This document shows positions 1 through 9,675 of a stretch of DNA of 64,000 nt, piece by piece. Position 1 is the stretch's first letter; each line of letters begins with the position of its first letter. Origin of the DNA: Pseudoalteromonas prydzensis (GTDB taxonomy: Bacteria > Pseudomonadota > Gammaproteobacteria > Enterobacterales > Alteromonadaceae); contig NZ_DRGM01000185.1 of the NCBI RefSeq assembly GCF_011050055.1, forward strand, positions 56,816 to 120,815. Reading direction: 5' to 3'. The position numbers were made by a program, and so were the translations under genes. The notes under the pieces were generated by a model. The model had not been told where the DNA came from, did not search any database, and saw nothing but the letters and a program-made list of their open reading frames with translations.

Positions 1-570
1 ATTTTTATCTTTTGAATCCCATTGTCCATCAACCAATGCCCAGTAATTTTTTTCCATGGTTTTTTCACGCAATTGTTCATGCAAGCTGGTCAACACTGAA
101 CGGCGTTTCGAGATTAACAAGCAGCCTGATGTATCACGGTCTAAACGATGTACAAGCTCTAAACTGCGTTCATCTGGGCGCAGTACCCGTAATGCTTCAA
201 TTAAGCCATAACTGAGGCCACTGCCACCATGCACAGCCATGCCTGATGGTTTGTTAATGACGATAAGGTATTTATCTTCAAATAAAATAGCATCTTCAAG
301 TTTAGTGACTACATCGAGGTTTTTAGGCACAAACTCTTCACGTTCAGCTATTTGTATTGGCGGAATACGAACGATGTCATCGAGTTGTAATTTATACACA
401 GGTTTGATGCGTTTTTTATTAACCCGCACCTCACCTTTGCGAAGAATTCGGTATACAGCGCTTTTAGGCACCCCTTTTAAATGGGTAATAAGAAAGTTAT
501 CAATCCGTTGACCTAAATGGTCTTCGGTAATCGTGACGAAAGATACTTGTAAGCCGGTTTTTTCTGACAT
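1..570 (-). CDS. rluC: 23S rRNA pseudouridine synthase RluC (partial)
   Basis: This is the N-terminal 190 residues of RluC; the 3' end runs off the left edge. RluC makes pseudouridines at 955, 2504 and 2580 (E. coli numbering) of 23S rRNA. The visible part has an N-terminal S4 RNA-binding domain (about residues 18-70) and the start of the catalytic domain. The signature HRLDRDTSG lies at residues 141-149, and the catalytic aspartate is D144, the same number as in E. coli as I recall it. The start is the ATG at 568-570. It diverges from rne across a 620-base gap, the classic rne-rluC arrangement of gammaproteobacteria. Confidence 0.95.
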   Translation of the reverse strand, partial: MSEKTGLQVSFVTITEDHLGQRIDNFLITHLKGVPKSAVYRILRKGEVRVNKKRIKPVYKLQLDDIVRIPPIQIAEREEFVPKNLDVVTKLEDAILFEDKYLIVINKPSGMAVHGGSGLSYGLIEALRVLRPDERSLELVHRLDRDTSGCLLISKRRSVLTSLHEQLREKTMEKNYWALVDGQWDSKDKN

Positions 571-1193
571 TGCCTAACCACTGATTTAAGTAAAATAATT
601 TTAGTTGCTAACACAGTTATAATAATGGGATAATCATCGTCGCAAATATGTATTTGCAAATAACAACGGTGCTTTTTAACACATTAAAACATTCGTGATG
701 CACATTCTGGGTAATTGATCATACAGATCCGAGATAAGTTTTCCAAAGCTTTTATACATACCCAGTTTACACGTGCGTTCAATTAACTCCGATGCGCGTA
801 ATATATCGCCAGTTAAGTTTGAGCATGAAGTGTTATTTAATGTTGATGAAAAAAGCAATTTGAACAGATAATTTGTCTGATCGTGACGGCGTACAATACG
901 CCGTTCAGCAGATGTACTGTAAAACACCTAAGTTAATTTAATAAATGGTCGACTCTGGACAGAACTCGAATACGTCACTGTAAAAAACAGCCGATAGTTT
1001 TGGCACCATAATAGAATTTAATAACGTGACAACACGTTATTGTCAGCCAGCACCATAAAGATACTTAAAGTACGAATACAGTACCAAGCTCCCCACAGAT
1101 CCAGTCGTGAGACTGTACAAAAAGAAGCGATGGAGCAACTGAACAGGCGAAAAGTTTCGTCATGTCAGCGACATAACACAGTAGAGTAACAAT
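571..1193 (+). promoter_or_regulatory. rluC-rne divergent region with structured rne leader
   Basis: No convincing gene is present here. Reading towards rne there is a plausible sigma70 promoter: TGGACA at 956-961, 17 bases, then TGTAAA at 979-984. This would give a leader of about 200 nt. Directly after it comes a perfect 9-bp hairpin (arms 1020-1028 and 1033-1041, loop ACAA). Another perfect 8-bp stem lies at 886-893/897-904. In E. coli the long rne 5' UTR folds into hairpins through which RNase E cleaves and represses its own message. A similar role here is inferred from position and structure only. Confidence 0.45.
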
Positions 1194-4100
1194 ATGAAAC
1201 GTATGCTAATCAATGCGACGCAGCAAGAAGAAATGCGCGTAGCACTGGTTGATGGCCAGCGCCTGTATGATTTAGATATCGAAAGCCCGGGTCACGAACA
1301 AAAAAAAGCCAATATTTATAAAGGCAAAATCACACGTATCGAACCGTCATTAGAAGCAGCCTTTGTTGATTATGGTGCTGATCGTCACGGATTCCTTCCT
1401 TTAAAAGAAATCGCCCGTACTTACTTCCCACAAGGTTATACTTTCCATGGTCGTCCGAATATTCGTGACGTGATCAAAGAAGGTCAAGAAGTGATTGTCC
1501 AAGTTGACAAAGAAGAACGTGGCCAAAAAGGCGCAGCGCTTACCACTTTTATCAGTGTTGCCGGTAGCTACCTTGTTTTAATGCCTAATAACCCACGTGC
1601 AGGCGGGATCTCTCGTCGTATCGAAGGTGATGAACGCACCGAACTTAAAGAAGCATTAAGCCGTTTAGAACTGCCTAAAGGCATGGGTTTAATCGTACGT
1701 ACTGCCGGTGTTGGTAAATCGTTTGAAGAACTAAACTACGATTTAAAAGCGCTGTTAGTGCACTGGGATGCCATTCAACAAGCATCAGACAGCGGTAAAG
1801 CACCCTTCTTAATTCACCAAGAAAGTAACGTTATTTTCCGCGCTATCCGCGATTATTTACGCCGTGACATCGGTGAAATTCTGATTGATAAAGCCCGTGT
1901 ATTTGAAGAAGCTAAAGCGCACATTGAGCGTTTTCGCCCTGATTTCATGAGCCGTGTAAAACTTTATCAAGGTGAAGTACCACTGTTCACTCATTACCAA
2001 ATCGAAAGCCAAATTGAGTCAGCATTCCAACGCGAAGTACGCTTACCTTCTGGTGGTTCAATTGTTATTGACCCAACTGAAGCACTTACTTCTATCGATA
2101 TCAACTCATCTAAAGCCACAAAAGGCGGCGATATCGAAGAAACTGCGCTGAATACCAACTTAGAAGCTGCAGACGAAATTGCTCGCCAATTACGTTTACG
2201 CGACTTAGGTGGCCTAATTGTTATCGACTTTATCGATATGACGCCACCGCGCCACCAACGTGAAGTAGAAAATCGCTTAAAAGATGCTGTTCGTCCAGAC
2301 CGTGCCCGTGTACAAATTGGTAAAATTTCGCGTTTTGGTTTACTTGAAATGTCGCGTCAGCGTCTACGCCCTTCACTTGGTGAAGCGAGCCAAGGCCCAT
2401 GCCCTCGTTGTAGTGGTCAAGGTACTATTCGTTCAAACGAATCGATTGCATTGTCAATCCTACGTTTAATCGAAGAAGAAGCGATTAAAGACAATACCTC
2501 ACAAGTTAATGCCCAAGTGCCTGTTGCAGTTGCTTCATACCTGTTAAATGAGCAACGCCGAAGCGTACATCGCATCGAAAAACGTCACAACTGTGATGTG
2601 GTGATCATTCCAAATAAACATATGGATACACCACACTACGAAGTAATGCGTTTGCGTAAAGATGAAACAATTGAAGCAGCAAGCTACGAGCAAATTACAG
2701 TACCTGAGCAAGAAGTGTTTGAAACCTCAAAAACACCAACGGTCGCGGTACGTGAAGAGCCAGTGTTAAAAGGCGTGGTTATGCCATCAACACCAGCACC
2801 ACAAGCTCAAGCAGTCCCGGCAGCGGCACCACAAAGCGTTGCAGCCCAGCCGCAAGTAAGCTTATTTACTGCAATTGGTAATTGGTTTAAAGCTTTATTT
2901 GCAACGCCTGCTGAGCAAACAGAAAGTAAAGAGCAACAGCAGCAAAAATCGGCTAGCGAATCTCGTAATAATCAACGTCGTAATAACGATGGTGATACTC
3001 GTCGTCGTAATAACCAACGTCGTCGTAATAATAATTCGCGCAATAAACCGCAAAGTGAGCGTACAGAACGCGTAGCTGAAGAAACGCCAGCAGTTGAAAA
3101 CACGCAAAACAACGAGCAACAGGAAAGAAACGATAACCGTAACAAACGTCGTCGCAATCCTAACTCGCGTAAACGTAATGACACTCGTAGCGATGACGGC
3201 AAAGTAGTAGCAGAAAAAACAGCAGCAAAAGCTGACGTAAAAGAAGCTGCACCAAGCCAAGATGTCATTGTTGAAGCAACTGAGCAAAAACCGAAGGTTC
3301 GTCGTCAGCGCCGTAACTTACGCAAAAAAGTTCGCTTGCAAGATGAAAATGCACAACCGGCTACAACCAACAATGACGCAGAGCAACAAACTGCACCTGT
3401 TGTTGATGATAAGCCAGCTAAGCCAGTTGTAACTCAAACTGAAGAAGTTAAAACATCTGTTGAGACTACTTCTGTCGAAACAACGGCTGTTGCAGCGCCT
3501 GAGCAAAAAGCTGAACAAACGGCACCAAACGAGCAAGAAGCTGTAACACCAACTGATGAAGAGCAAGGCCAAACGCGTACGCGTTCACGCCGCTCACCAC
3601 GTCATTTACGTGCTGCAGGACAACGCCGTCGTCGTCCTGAGGGTGAAGAAGCTACATCAACGCAAGGTACACAACCGCCAGCATTTATTCCAGTTGCAGA
3701 TCAAGCCGCTGCTGAATATGAAGCTGAGTTAAAAGCCAAGCAAGATAAGCAAGCAGCAGAAGTAGCTGAACAAGCACCTGTGGTTGAAGAACCTACTCCT
3801 GAAGTAGTTGAACAAGCGCCTGTGGTTGAAGAGCCTGCTCCAGAAGTAGCTGAACAAGCACCTGTGGTTGAAGAACCTACTCCTGAAGTAGTTGAACAAG
3901 CACCTGTGGTTGAAGAGCCTGCTCCTGAAATAGTTGAACAAGCGCCTGTGATTGAAGAGCCTGCTCCAGAAGTAGTTGAACAAGCGCCCGTGGTTGAAGA
4001 ACCTGCTCCAGAAGTAGTTGAAGAAAAACCTATGGTTGAAGAACCTGCTCCAGAAGTAGTTGAACAAGCGCCGGTGGTTGAAGAACCTGCTCCAGAAGTA

Positions 4101-4598
4101 GCTGAACAAGCGCCTGTGGTTGAAGAACCTGCTCCAGAAGTAGCTGAACAAGCGCCTGTGGTTGAAGAACCTACTCCTGAAGTAGTTGAAGAACCTGCTC
4201 CTGAAGTAGTTGAACAAGCACCTGTGGTTGAAGAACCTACTCCAGAAGTAACTGAACAAGCGCCTGTGGTTGAAGAACCCACTCCTGAAGTAGTTGAACA
4301 AGCACCTGTTGCAGCTGAACCTGTTTCAGAAGTAGTTGTTGAAGAAACGGCACCCGTGGCAGAGACTAAGCCTACTGCAAAACCTGTAGCGCACACTAAA
4401 ACAGTGATCACTTCAGGTAAAGCAAGTGCACCAATGGCACAACCTACTGCGGTTGCAGATAGCGACGTTGCCCATACGCCAAAAGCGATGGCACACGACA
4501 AACGTGAAGCGATCCCAGATAGTGGCTTACGTGCCGGTTCTATCAAACCAGCGGGTCGCGCAAATGCAGCAATGACTAAAACCATGAGTGTTGACTAA
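1194..4598 (+). CDS. rne: Ribonuclease E
   Basis: RNase E is the endoribonuclease and scaffold of the RNA degradosome, acting in rRNA and tRNA processing and mRNA decay at the inner membrane. The catalytic half (about 1-520) is highly conserved: an S1 domain near residues 35-120, the catalytic aspartates D302 and D345 (E. coli D303 and D346), and the zinc-link C403-P-R-C406. Residues about 556-572 ([14 protein letters not shown]) look like the amphipathic membrane-targeting helix. Two arginine-rich segments (about 590-680 and 700-725) probably bind RNA and helicase. Next comes an acidic 14-residue repeat block (about 859-1048). The C-terminal tail, which includes [10 protein letters not shown], probably binds PNPase; that last point is inference. 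At 1134 aa it is slightly longer than the E. coli protein (1061). Confidence 0.97.
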   Translation: MKRMLINATQQEEMRVALVDGQRLYDLDIESPGHEQKKANIYKGKITRIEPSLEAAFVDYGADRHGFLPLKEIARTYFPQGYTFHGRPNIRDVIKEGQEVIVQVDKEERGQKGAALTTFISVAGSYLVLMPNNPRAGGISRRIEGDERTELKEALSRLELPKGMGLIVRTAGVGKSFEELNYDLKALLVHWDAIQQASDSGKAPFLIHQESNVIFRAIRDYLRRDIGEILIDKARVFEEAKAHIERFRPDFMSRVKLYQGEVPLFTHYQIESQIESAFQREVRLPSGGSIVIDPTEALTSIDINSSKATKGGDIEETALNTNLEAADEIARQLRLRDLGGLIVIDFIDMTPPRHQREVENRLKDAVRPDRARVQIGKISRFGLLEMSRQRLRPSLGEASQGPCPRCSGQGTIRSNESIALSILRLIEEEAIKDNTSQVNAQVPVAVASYLLNEQRRSVHRIEKRHNCDVVIIPNKHMDTPHYEVMRLRKDETIEAASYEQITVPEQEVFETSKTPTVAVREEPVLKGVVMPSTPAPQAQAVPAAAPQSVAAQPQVSLFTAIGNWFKALFATPAEQTESKEQQQQKSASESRNNQRRNNDGDTRRRNNQRRRNNNSRNKPQSERTERVAEETPAVENTQNNEQQERNDNRNKRRRNPNSRKRNDTRSDDGKVVAEKTAAKADVKEAAPSQDVIVEATEQKPKVRRQRRNLRKKVRLQDENAQPATTNNDAEQQTAPVVDDKPAKPVVTQTEEVKTSVETTSVETTAVAAPEQKAEQTAPNEQEAVTPTDEEQGQTRTRSRRSPRHLRAAGQRRRRPEGEEATSTQGTQPPAFIPVADQAAAEYEAELKAKQDKQAAEVAEQAPVVEEPTPEVVEQAPVVEEPAPEVAEQAPVVEEPTPEVVEQAPVVEEPAPEIVEQAPVIEEPAPEVVEQAPVVEEPAPEVVEEKPMVEEPAPEVVEQAPVVEEPAPEVAEQAPVVEEPAPEVAEQAPVVEEPTPEVVEEPAPEVVEQAPVVEEPTPEVTEQAPVVEEPTPEVVEQAPVAAEPVSEVVVEETAPVAETKPTAKPVAHTKTVITSGKASAPMAQPTAVADSDVAHTPKAMAHDKREAIPDSGLRAGSIKPAGRANAAMTKTMSVD
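3768..4337 (+). repeat. Tandem 42-bp coding repeat in rne scaffold
   Basis: Thirteen in-frame copies of a 14-codon unit, EQAPVVEEP(A/T)PEV(V/A), plus one truncated 8-residue copy between units 10 and 11. Units differ by a few substitutions (for example [14 protein letters not shown] in unit 7). Third-position differences (gcg/gca, cct/ccc) show that copies have diverged but also look partly homogenised. The block codes for a proline- and glutamate-rich, probably disordered stalk within the RNase E scaffold. Reverse-strand open frames over this block are by-products of the repeat. Confidence 0.9.
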
Positions 4599-4627
4599 CA
4601 CCTTTGGTTTAGCTTAAAAGCACAGTA

Positions 4628-4665
4628 AAAAGCCGCGTTAATGAAAATTAACGCGGCTTTTTTAA
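4628..4665 (+). terminator. rne terminator
   Basis: Perfect long stem with arms at 4628-4642 and 4647-4661 around a GAAA tetraloop, followed by a T run. It lies about 30 bases after the rne stop. The A run on the left arm means it could also work leftward. Confidence 0.85.
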
Positions 4666-4691
4666 TTTCAGTTATAAGGTTAAAGAGTAAA

Positions 4692-4726
4692 GGGAAAAGG
4701 GAAAAGGGAAAAGGGAAAAGGGAAAA
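4692..4726. repeat. Heptanucleotide microsatellite (GGGAAAA)5
   Basis: Five exact copies of GGGAAAA lie between the rne terminator and the end of the leftward GFA gene. The tract is purine-only on this strand and non-coding. Copy number in such tracts usually varies by slippage. No gene start lies close enough for an obvious switch role. Confidence 0.85.
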
Positions 4727-4802
4727 GTTTACTAAGCCTAGCTCGACATGGCAAAAATAAACAGCCCATAGCACTTGTTATTAATAAAAAGTAACGCTGT
4801 AT

Positions 4803-5261
4803 TTATCCTTTTTTTAGCACATATTCATTAAGCAATTCAGGAAACTTTTCTTGCGCTGGAAACTTACAAAAACTGTGCTCTGCCCCCGTACTCGCCCACT
4901 CAAGTTTTTCATCGGTGTAAGTTTCAATGAATGGTTTGTAGGTGCGAGAATCATCTAGCATTGTTGCGCGTACATTTACAAAATCATCCAAACCTTCTAG
5001 ATGGGTAAATAGCCAACTCATGCAATGCTCACAAAAAAAGTGCTGTGTACTGCTATCATGCAGCCCGCCAATAACAGGCGTTCCAGATGTAATTGAAAAG
5101 GCAGCTCGTTGAAATAATGAGCTTAAGCTAAATGCGCTAGACGTCATTTTCTGACAGCCAGTGCAATGACAAGCCATAGTGATCATGGGCTGTGCGCTAA
5201 CTTCAAACTTTACCTGTCCACAACGACAATGCCCTTTCGTTTTATGGGATGTGCTGTTCAT
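4803..5261 (-). CDS. GFA/CENP-V domain zinc protein
   Basis: A 152-residue member of the glutathione-dependent formaldehyde-activating enzyme (GFA/CENP-V) family, small cytosolic zinc proteins mostly of unknown substrate. The zinc cysteines are visible: CRCG near residue 13, CHCTGC at about 31-36 and CEHC around 77-80. The ATG at 5261 has a good ribosome site (AAGGAAG). The gene start overlaps the end of the upstream alpha/beta hydrolase by 20 bases, so the two are probably one transcript. True glutathione-formaldehyde activity is doubtful for this large family. Confidence 0.85.
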   Translation of the reverse strand: MNSTSHKTKGHCRCGQVKFEVSAQPMITMACHCTGCQKMTSSAFSLSSLFQRAAFSITSGTPVIGGLHDSSTQHFFCEHCMSWLFTHLEGLDDFVNVRATMLDDSRTYKPFIETYTDEKLEWASTGAEHSFCKFPAQEKFPELLNEYVLKKG

Positions 5262-5973
5262 TATAATCTTCCTTTAAGTTCAATTTTATCAACGCTGATG
5301 CTACGTTGAATGCATTACAAATAACCTTAGCGCATGCCACAGGGTTTGATTGCGCTATAAAATGTCCGCCTTCAATCTCAACTTGGCTGAAGCTGGAGCA
5401 CATTGACGCTAAGTATTTCACCGCACTAGCACTGATCAGTAAATCTCTGCTAGGGCGAATATAAATCACTGGACAAACTAATACTTGCTGCTGTTTTGAA
5501 AGACCGGCTATGTTGCATAACCTTAATTTGAGTTTACGTTTATTCGCTGTTTGCAGTGAAGCAAATACGGGATAAACCAACGTTTGGCCACCCATTAAAC
5601 TAAAACCAAACAGATAAAGTAGCTTGTTACTTAAATAATTTGCTGACAGTAAGCTAACGGGTAAAAAGCCTGTCAACTTAGATAGCAAACAAGGCGCAGA
5701 GATAAAGCTGGCCAAAAATACGATGCCTTTAACACGACTGCCAAGTAGCTTATAAATCTCATAAGCCACCCGTCCAGAATAAGACTCGGCGACAATATAG
5801 ATATCAGTATCTTCAAAACGCTTCGCAAGTTCTGCACCTTGCTCAGCATAAGTTACGCCTTCAAGTGATTCATATGAAATCACTTCTGTATCAAAGCTTT
5901 CAGGAAAGTTTTCCGTCAATTTAGCAAAGAGTAAGCCTGTTCCATCAAGGCCAGGTAGCAGTATGATTTTCAT
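5242..5973 (-). CDS. Alpha/beta hydrolase (cytosolic)
   Basis: A 243-residue alpha/beta-hydrolase-fold protein without a signal peptide. It opens with the oxyanion loop GLDGTG (residues 8-13), has a nucleophile elbow AESYSG with S64, and a late catalytic histidine in EGGHF (H204). The substrate cannot be read from sequence; the GLDGTG start is seen in thioesterase-like and esterase-like members. It overlaps the downstream GFA gene by 20 bases, which suggests co-translation. No strong ribosome site is seen before the ATG. Confidence 0.75.
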   Translation of the reverse strand: MKIILLPGLDGTGLLFAKLTENFPESFDTEVISYESLEGVTYAEQGAELAKRFEDTDIYIVAESYSGRVAYEIYKLLGSRVKGIVFLASFISAPCLLSKLTGFLPVSLLSANYLSNKLLYLFGFSLMGGQTLVYPVFASLQTANKRKLKLRLCNIAGLSKQQQVLVCPVIYIRPSRDLLISASAVKYLASMCSSFSQVEIEGGHFIAQSNPVACAKVICNAFNVASALIKLNLKEDYNEQHIP

Positions 5974-6038
5974 GCTTAAATTTGCTATTTTGTTAGAAAG
6001 TGATTATCTGTGACCTTAACTAATTCGCTATACTTCAT

Positions 6039-6296
6039 TTAATCACCTGTTCCAGTGAAATTTGTATTTGTGCTAGCTCCGCCACCGAAAGGCTTAGATG
6101 GGCTAATAGACGAATCTTGAGTACGATGAAATAGCCATAATCCTATTGCCGCAAAGAATGGAATTAACCAAACCAGCGCTATTTGCGTTCCCTTTTGAAA
6201 TCGCTCTAAATCATTCCTTTTAGCTAAAAATACAGAAACAGCTAAATTTATTAAGAATACGATTGCTAAAATGATGTACCAATAAGTAAAATCCAC
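6039..6296 (-). CDS. Small two-helix membrane protein
   Basis: An 85-residue protein with two hydrophobic helices (about 4-23 and 40-56) separated by a short basic loop (AKRNDLERFQK), with a serine- and glycine-rich tail. It starts at GTG, supported by a strong ribosome site (GGAGG five bases upstream). I do not recognise a characterised family. It lies in a leftward cluster with another tiny membrane protein and two hydrolases, and may belong to the same transcript. Confidence 0.65.
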   Translation of the reverse strand: MDFTYWYIILAIVFLINLAVSVFLAKRNDLERFQKGTQIALVWLIPFFAAIGLWLFHRTQDSSISPSKPFGGGASTNTNFTGTGD

Positions 6297-6352
6297 TTAA
6301 ACCTCCATTGTCTATTACTCGAGCTAAGGCCAAAATGCGTTAGATCTGATTT

Positions 6353-6535
6353 TTATTTTGTATTTTCTTGTAGTGCCGTACCAACTGCAAGGCCAATGCC
6401 AATAGCTAAACTGAAATGCAATATATTAAAGATCACACCAATAGCCACCCCGATAGCAGTGCCAACTCCACCCCCTATTGCCATATAGGCACCTAAGGTC
6501 ATATTCGCTGACTTGCTTTTGTTTTTGTCACTCAT
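6353..6535 (-). CDS. Glycine-rich small membrane protein
   Basis: A 60-residue protein with a lysine-rich, cytosolic-looking N-terminus and two glycine-rich hydrophobic segments (GAYMAIGGGVGTAIGVAIGV, then SLAIGIGLAVGTAL). The regularly spaced glycines resemble a glycine zipper, as found in small stress-induced membrane proteins. Ribosome site AAGGG lies shortly before the ATG. The function is unknown. Confidence 0.6.
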   Translation of the reverse strand: MSDKNKSKSANMTLGAYMAIGGGVGTAIGVAIGVIFNILHFSLAIGIGLAVGTALQENTK

Positions 6536-6695
6536 ATCAGCCCTTAAATCATCACAGCTATGTCGGCTTATCTACAAGTCTAAAAAATGACTCGATTTGA
6601 TTTATTTTCATTTGTAAACCAACCATAGCCTAGTTCCTATTTTGGTTCAATTATTTGGCAGCGGCAAGTCATGTAAATCAACTCGCTGCACTTAC

Positions 6696-7502
6696 TTAGT
6701 CTTTAATTCTCCCTAACAGTTCGATTACTTCTTGCACCACCCTATCTGGTTCATCATTTTGAGGGTAATGATAGCTCTTATCTGTTAATACGGCTTTGCC
6801 TTGTGGAAAAGACTCAGCCCAAGCCGAATGCAATTCGCCCCACATCGTTCGGCCTGCATCGGTAAAAAAGAGTAATGGCGGATTTTTATACTTTTTCACG
6901 GATGCAATAACGGTTACTGGAATATCTGGGATCTGTGGATAATCTGGCAACGGTCTTTTCGCCCAGAAATCCAGATACTGGTTAGATATACCATTAGCCA
7001 TATCATCCAGTTTCACTTGTGCTATTTCTTGCTCAGCTTTGGCAAGATCAATCTGGCGCATAATATCAACATCATGCTCGGAAGCAGGCTCAATCAGCAT
7101 AAGAGCTGAAACCCACTCAGGATATGTTGCAGCGAATCGTCTTGCGATATAAGCACCATATGAATGAGCAATATAGACGATTGGTTTTTCAACGTCTAAC
7201 GCTTCAAGTAGCATGCGAGCTTCGTTTGCATACTCTTCAGAGCTATAGTTTTTCCTCAATTGCGCAGAACCGCCGTTACCAATTCTTGAATAACGAATGA
7301 TGCGGGCTTCCTTTGCAAGCTTTTCAAAAACCGGCTCCCAATCAGACAACCCCGCAGAGCCACCCGCTTCTAAAAGTACCGTGTGCTTGCCACTCCCCGC
7401 CATTTCGTACTCAACATCATAACCATTAACTTTGATAAAACTAGGCTTAGCAAACACACTTGCCGTGACAAAAAAACAGCAAAGCAACAATCCAAATTTC
7501 AC
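6696..7502 (-). CDS. Exported alpha/beta hydrolase
   Basis: A 268-residue alpha/beta hydrolase with a clear signal peptide (residues 1-18, ending SVFA), so it probably acts in the periplasm. It has the oxyanion stretch LLEAGGSAG, a nucleophile elbow AHSYGA (S114), and a likely acid (about D218) and C-terminal histidine. The sequence resembles secreted esterase or aminopeptidase-like hydrolases. The substrate is unknown. The start is GTG, preceded by AGGAG at good spacing. A 24-base hairpin (arms 7521-7528 and 7537-7544) lies just upstream of the ribosome site. Confidence 0.75.
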   Translation of the reverse strand: MKFGLLLCCFFVTASVFAKPSFIKVNGYDVEYEMAGSGKHTVLLEAGGSAGLSDWEPVFEKLAKEARIIRYSRIGNGGSAQLRKNYSSEEYANEARMLLEALDVEKPIVYIAHSYGAYIARRFAATYPEWVSALMLIEPASEHDVDIMRQIDLAKAEQEIAQVKLDDMANGISNQYLDFWAKRPLPDYPQIPDIPVTVIASVKKYKNPPLLFFTDAGRTMWGELHSAWAESFPQGKAVLTDKSYHYPQNDEPDRVVQEVIELLGRIKD

Positions 7503-7520
7503 TTCTTCTCCTTAGATACT

Positions 7521-7549
7521 AACGGGCTTATCGATTAGCCCGTTTTTAA
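7521..7549 (+). terminator. Hairpin with T tract upstream of exported hydrolase
   Basis: Arms at 7521-7528 and 7537-7544 (AACGGGCT/AGCCCGTT) with an 8-base loop, then a T run on the plus strand. No rightward gene ends nearby, so it may instead act leftward as a leader hairpin between the AIPR gene and the hydrolase. Confidence 0.45.
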
Positions 7550-7728
7550 ATTTATTTTAATCGGTTAGTGACTTTCGTTAACTGCTCTAATACTGAATAT
7601 GTACACGTCTTTAAATAATATTATGAAAAAACAAGCCAGCCCTTTTTACTTTATTAATAAAAATACATGCTAACTGGGGTCGAAACTGGAAGTTAAAAAG
7701 CCTCCAACCACCTATTAATACATAAAGT

Positions 7729-9405
7729 CTATATAATTAAAGTCTTCAAATTCCGACATTTGGTAAAGTTACGTAAAACATAAACAATCATAGAATCGGG
7801 ATATTCATCTTCGACTAGTTGATGAAGCTTATCAATTAAACCCTCTACAATTAGAGGCAAGTCAGACTTAAAGATCTCATCATAGGCATGATATGTTTCT
7901 GACCAATATTTTTGAGGGATCGTTTGGCATACAATGTGCGTTACAAATGCATTCCCATATTTATTAATACTCCGTTTTCGACCTGAACTCGCAATAGCCC
8001 TATTTCCCATCTCATTAGAAACATAACGAAATATTTTTACTGATTTCATTATCTTTAATGCCGAAATATTAGTATTGAATAAACTGGTATATGGTTCTTG
8101 TTGAGGATCTTCCCATAGCTTACCTGACTGTTTCTTAACTAAGGTGGAATAATCAACATCAGGCCAAAGACATGCTAAACTGAAAGTAACCTCTTCAAAT
8201 GTATAATTATTATCATTTGGGATTATTTTTTCTTGGGTTCTTTTATAGTGATATTCAATATTCTCTAATCTTAATTCATTTCTAATCCGTTCTTGTTCTT
8301 TATCTAACGAAACAAAGTCTTTTTTATCAACCTTATTTTGAGTGTTTGTTGCTACAGTGATTCTTTCTCCGAATCCTTCCTTACTTCCTTCTAAAGAAAT
8401 AAACTTTACAAAAACATTTATTTTAGATAAATCTATATCTTCATTTTGAGATAGTAAACCAATTGATCCGAAAGTCTGAGCACCATTAACAACAGATATT
8501 CCTTTACAAGAAAAAGAACCAATATTTTTTGCAGAACCACCTTGAGGTTTCTTTTTTATAGACTCACCAAGGATAGTTATTCCATTATTAAAATAAATGA
8601 AATTTTCAGGTTCATTTACAATGGTATTTTTAATATCGTCATTTACAGAAGAGCTTCCTAGAAAACTTCTTATATTCTTAGTAAAAAGTCTAGCCCCATA
8701 TTTATCCCATAACGCGGCTAAATCAGAACCTGCAATTTGACCATAATAGGATTGATATGGCTCTTCAATATATCCCCAGTTAGATAAAAGAAAGTCTTCA
8801 TTTATCGGTGTGGAATTAATTCCTGTCACCAAGCCTTTATAAGCACTGTCTATATTAAAGTCACTAAATACAACTAATTCTTCTGTATCATTTTGCTCCT
8901 TTAAAAATTCATTAATTGGTTCTAAATTTTCTTTTGATAAGCCTTTACCAGTATAAGCCATCAGTAATTGAATCTTTACTGATGGGTCATCTAAGGCTCT
9001 AAGTATTTCATCTTGTCTATTTTTTATTTTGTCATTGAATTTATCGAATTCGGCATTAATTAAGTTTTTAATACCTCTAGTAAACTTCCCAATCTCTCCA
9101 GTATCAATTCCACCATTATGTTTATTGATAAATTTTGATTGTACTATCCATAGGTTATGTCTTGATTCATCATAGTAAATAGCATCAATACCATTATCGC
9201 CATAACCGTCAGTAACGGATTCTGCAGCATCATCAACTTCTGCAAATGCTTCGACGCTTAGAGAATATGCAGCTAATGCCCTAGACCTAAATTGCTTTTC
9301 TTTGTCTTCTGGAGAACAATTTGGAGATAAGTTTGATAAATCAATTTTTCCATCAAACTCTTTATCCAAGAAGTTTTTTATTCTATTTAAAGTTAATGTG
9401 CTCAT
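7729..9405 (-). CDS. AIPR-family abortive-infection protein
   Basis: A 558-residue AIPR family protein, a group linked to abortive infection and phage resistance. The N-terminus carries a restriction-endonuclease-like core: D74 in DNGIDAI, then Q89-S-K91 in IVQSKF, a PD-(D/E)xK variant as in Mrr-like nucleases. The AIPR hallmark segments follow: LFTKNIRSFLG (about 239-249), YFNNGITI (about 271-278) and VVNGAQTFGS (about 305-314). The ATG at 9405 has AAGGAAC upstream. The gene is visibly more AT-rich than its neighbours and stands alone between housekeeping genes, so it is probably an acquired defence islet. No integrase, direct repeats or partner gene were found next to it. Confidence 0.85.
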   Translation of the reverse strand: MSTLTLNRIKNFLDKEFDGKIDLSNLSPNCSPEDKEKQFRSRALAAYSLSVEAFAEVDDAAESVTDGYGDNGIDAIYYDESRHNLWIVQSKFINKHNGGIDTGEIGKFTRGIKNLINAEFDKFNDKIKNRQDEILRALDDPSVKIQLLMAYTGKGLSKENLEPINEFLKEQNDTEELVVFSDFNIDSAYKGLVTGINSTPINEDFLLSNWGYIEEPYQSYYGQIAGSDLAALWDKYGARLFTKNIRSFLGSSSVNDDIKNTIVNEPENFIYFNNGITILGESIKKKPQGGSAKNIGSFSCKGISVVNGAQTFGSIGLLSQNEDIDLSKINVFVKFISLEGSKEGFGERITVATNTQNKVDKKDFVSLDKEQERIRNELRLENIEYHYKRTQEKIIPNDNNYTFEEVTFSLACLWPDVDYSTLVKKQSGKLWEDPQQEPYTSLFNTNISALKIMKSVKIFRYVSNEMGNRAIASSGRKRSINKYGNAFVTHIVCQTIPQKYWSETYHAYDEIFKSDLPLIVEGLIDKLHQLVEDEYPDSMIVYVLRNFTKCRNLKTLII

Positions 9406-9585
9406 ATAGTTCCTTTATGATGATTGATTGTTCAAGAAATAACACAAAACAACGTATATCCTTATACTTCCAGTAAAAGTTACAAATGTAAACAATTTAT
9501 TGCAGAGATAAAGTTTGCTGCTTAGTTGAAGTAAAACGAAGATTAAGAATGTGATAGGACAGAATATATAACTCATAACGCACAA

Positions 9586-9615
9586 ACAAAAAGCGCGGTG
9601 CATGCACCACGCTTT
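9586..9615 (-). terminator. yejK terminator
   Basis: Palindromic stem centred on GGTGCATGCACC with one internal mismatch (arms about 9590-9602 and 9603-9615). It is followed on the minus strand by TTTTTGTTT and lies 60 bases after the yejK stop. Confidence 0.7.
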
Positions 9616-9675
9616 CAACTAACTCAAATCTGCTTAAAACTTACCGCTTATGGCTTAAAGCTGACGGCTAAAGCT

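Noticed and set aside
676..927. 83-codon reverse open frame in the rluC-rne gap
   Set aside because: No ribosome site, no recognisable protein features, and it overlaps hairpins likely to belong to the rne leader.
3768..4337. Regular repeat spacing resembling a CRISPR array
   Set aside because: The repeats are in-frame coding units with no unique spacers and no cas genes in the window.
3701..4585. Long reverse-strand open frame opposite the rne repeat (Ser/Thr/Gly-rich)
   Set aside because: It mirrors the 42-bp rne repeat, lacks a ribosome site and has no plausible protein character.
9415..9618. 67-codon reverse open frame upstream of the AIPR gene
   Set aside because: Cys/Phe-rich sequence without a ribosome site, starting inside the yejK terminator. 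It is more likely promoter DNA.
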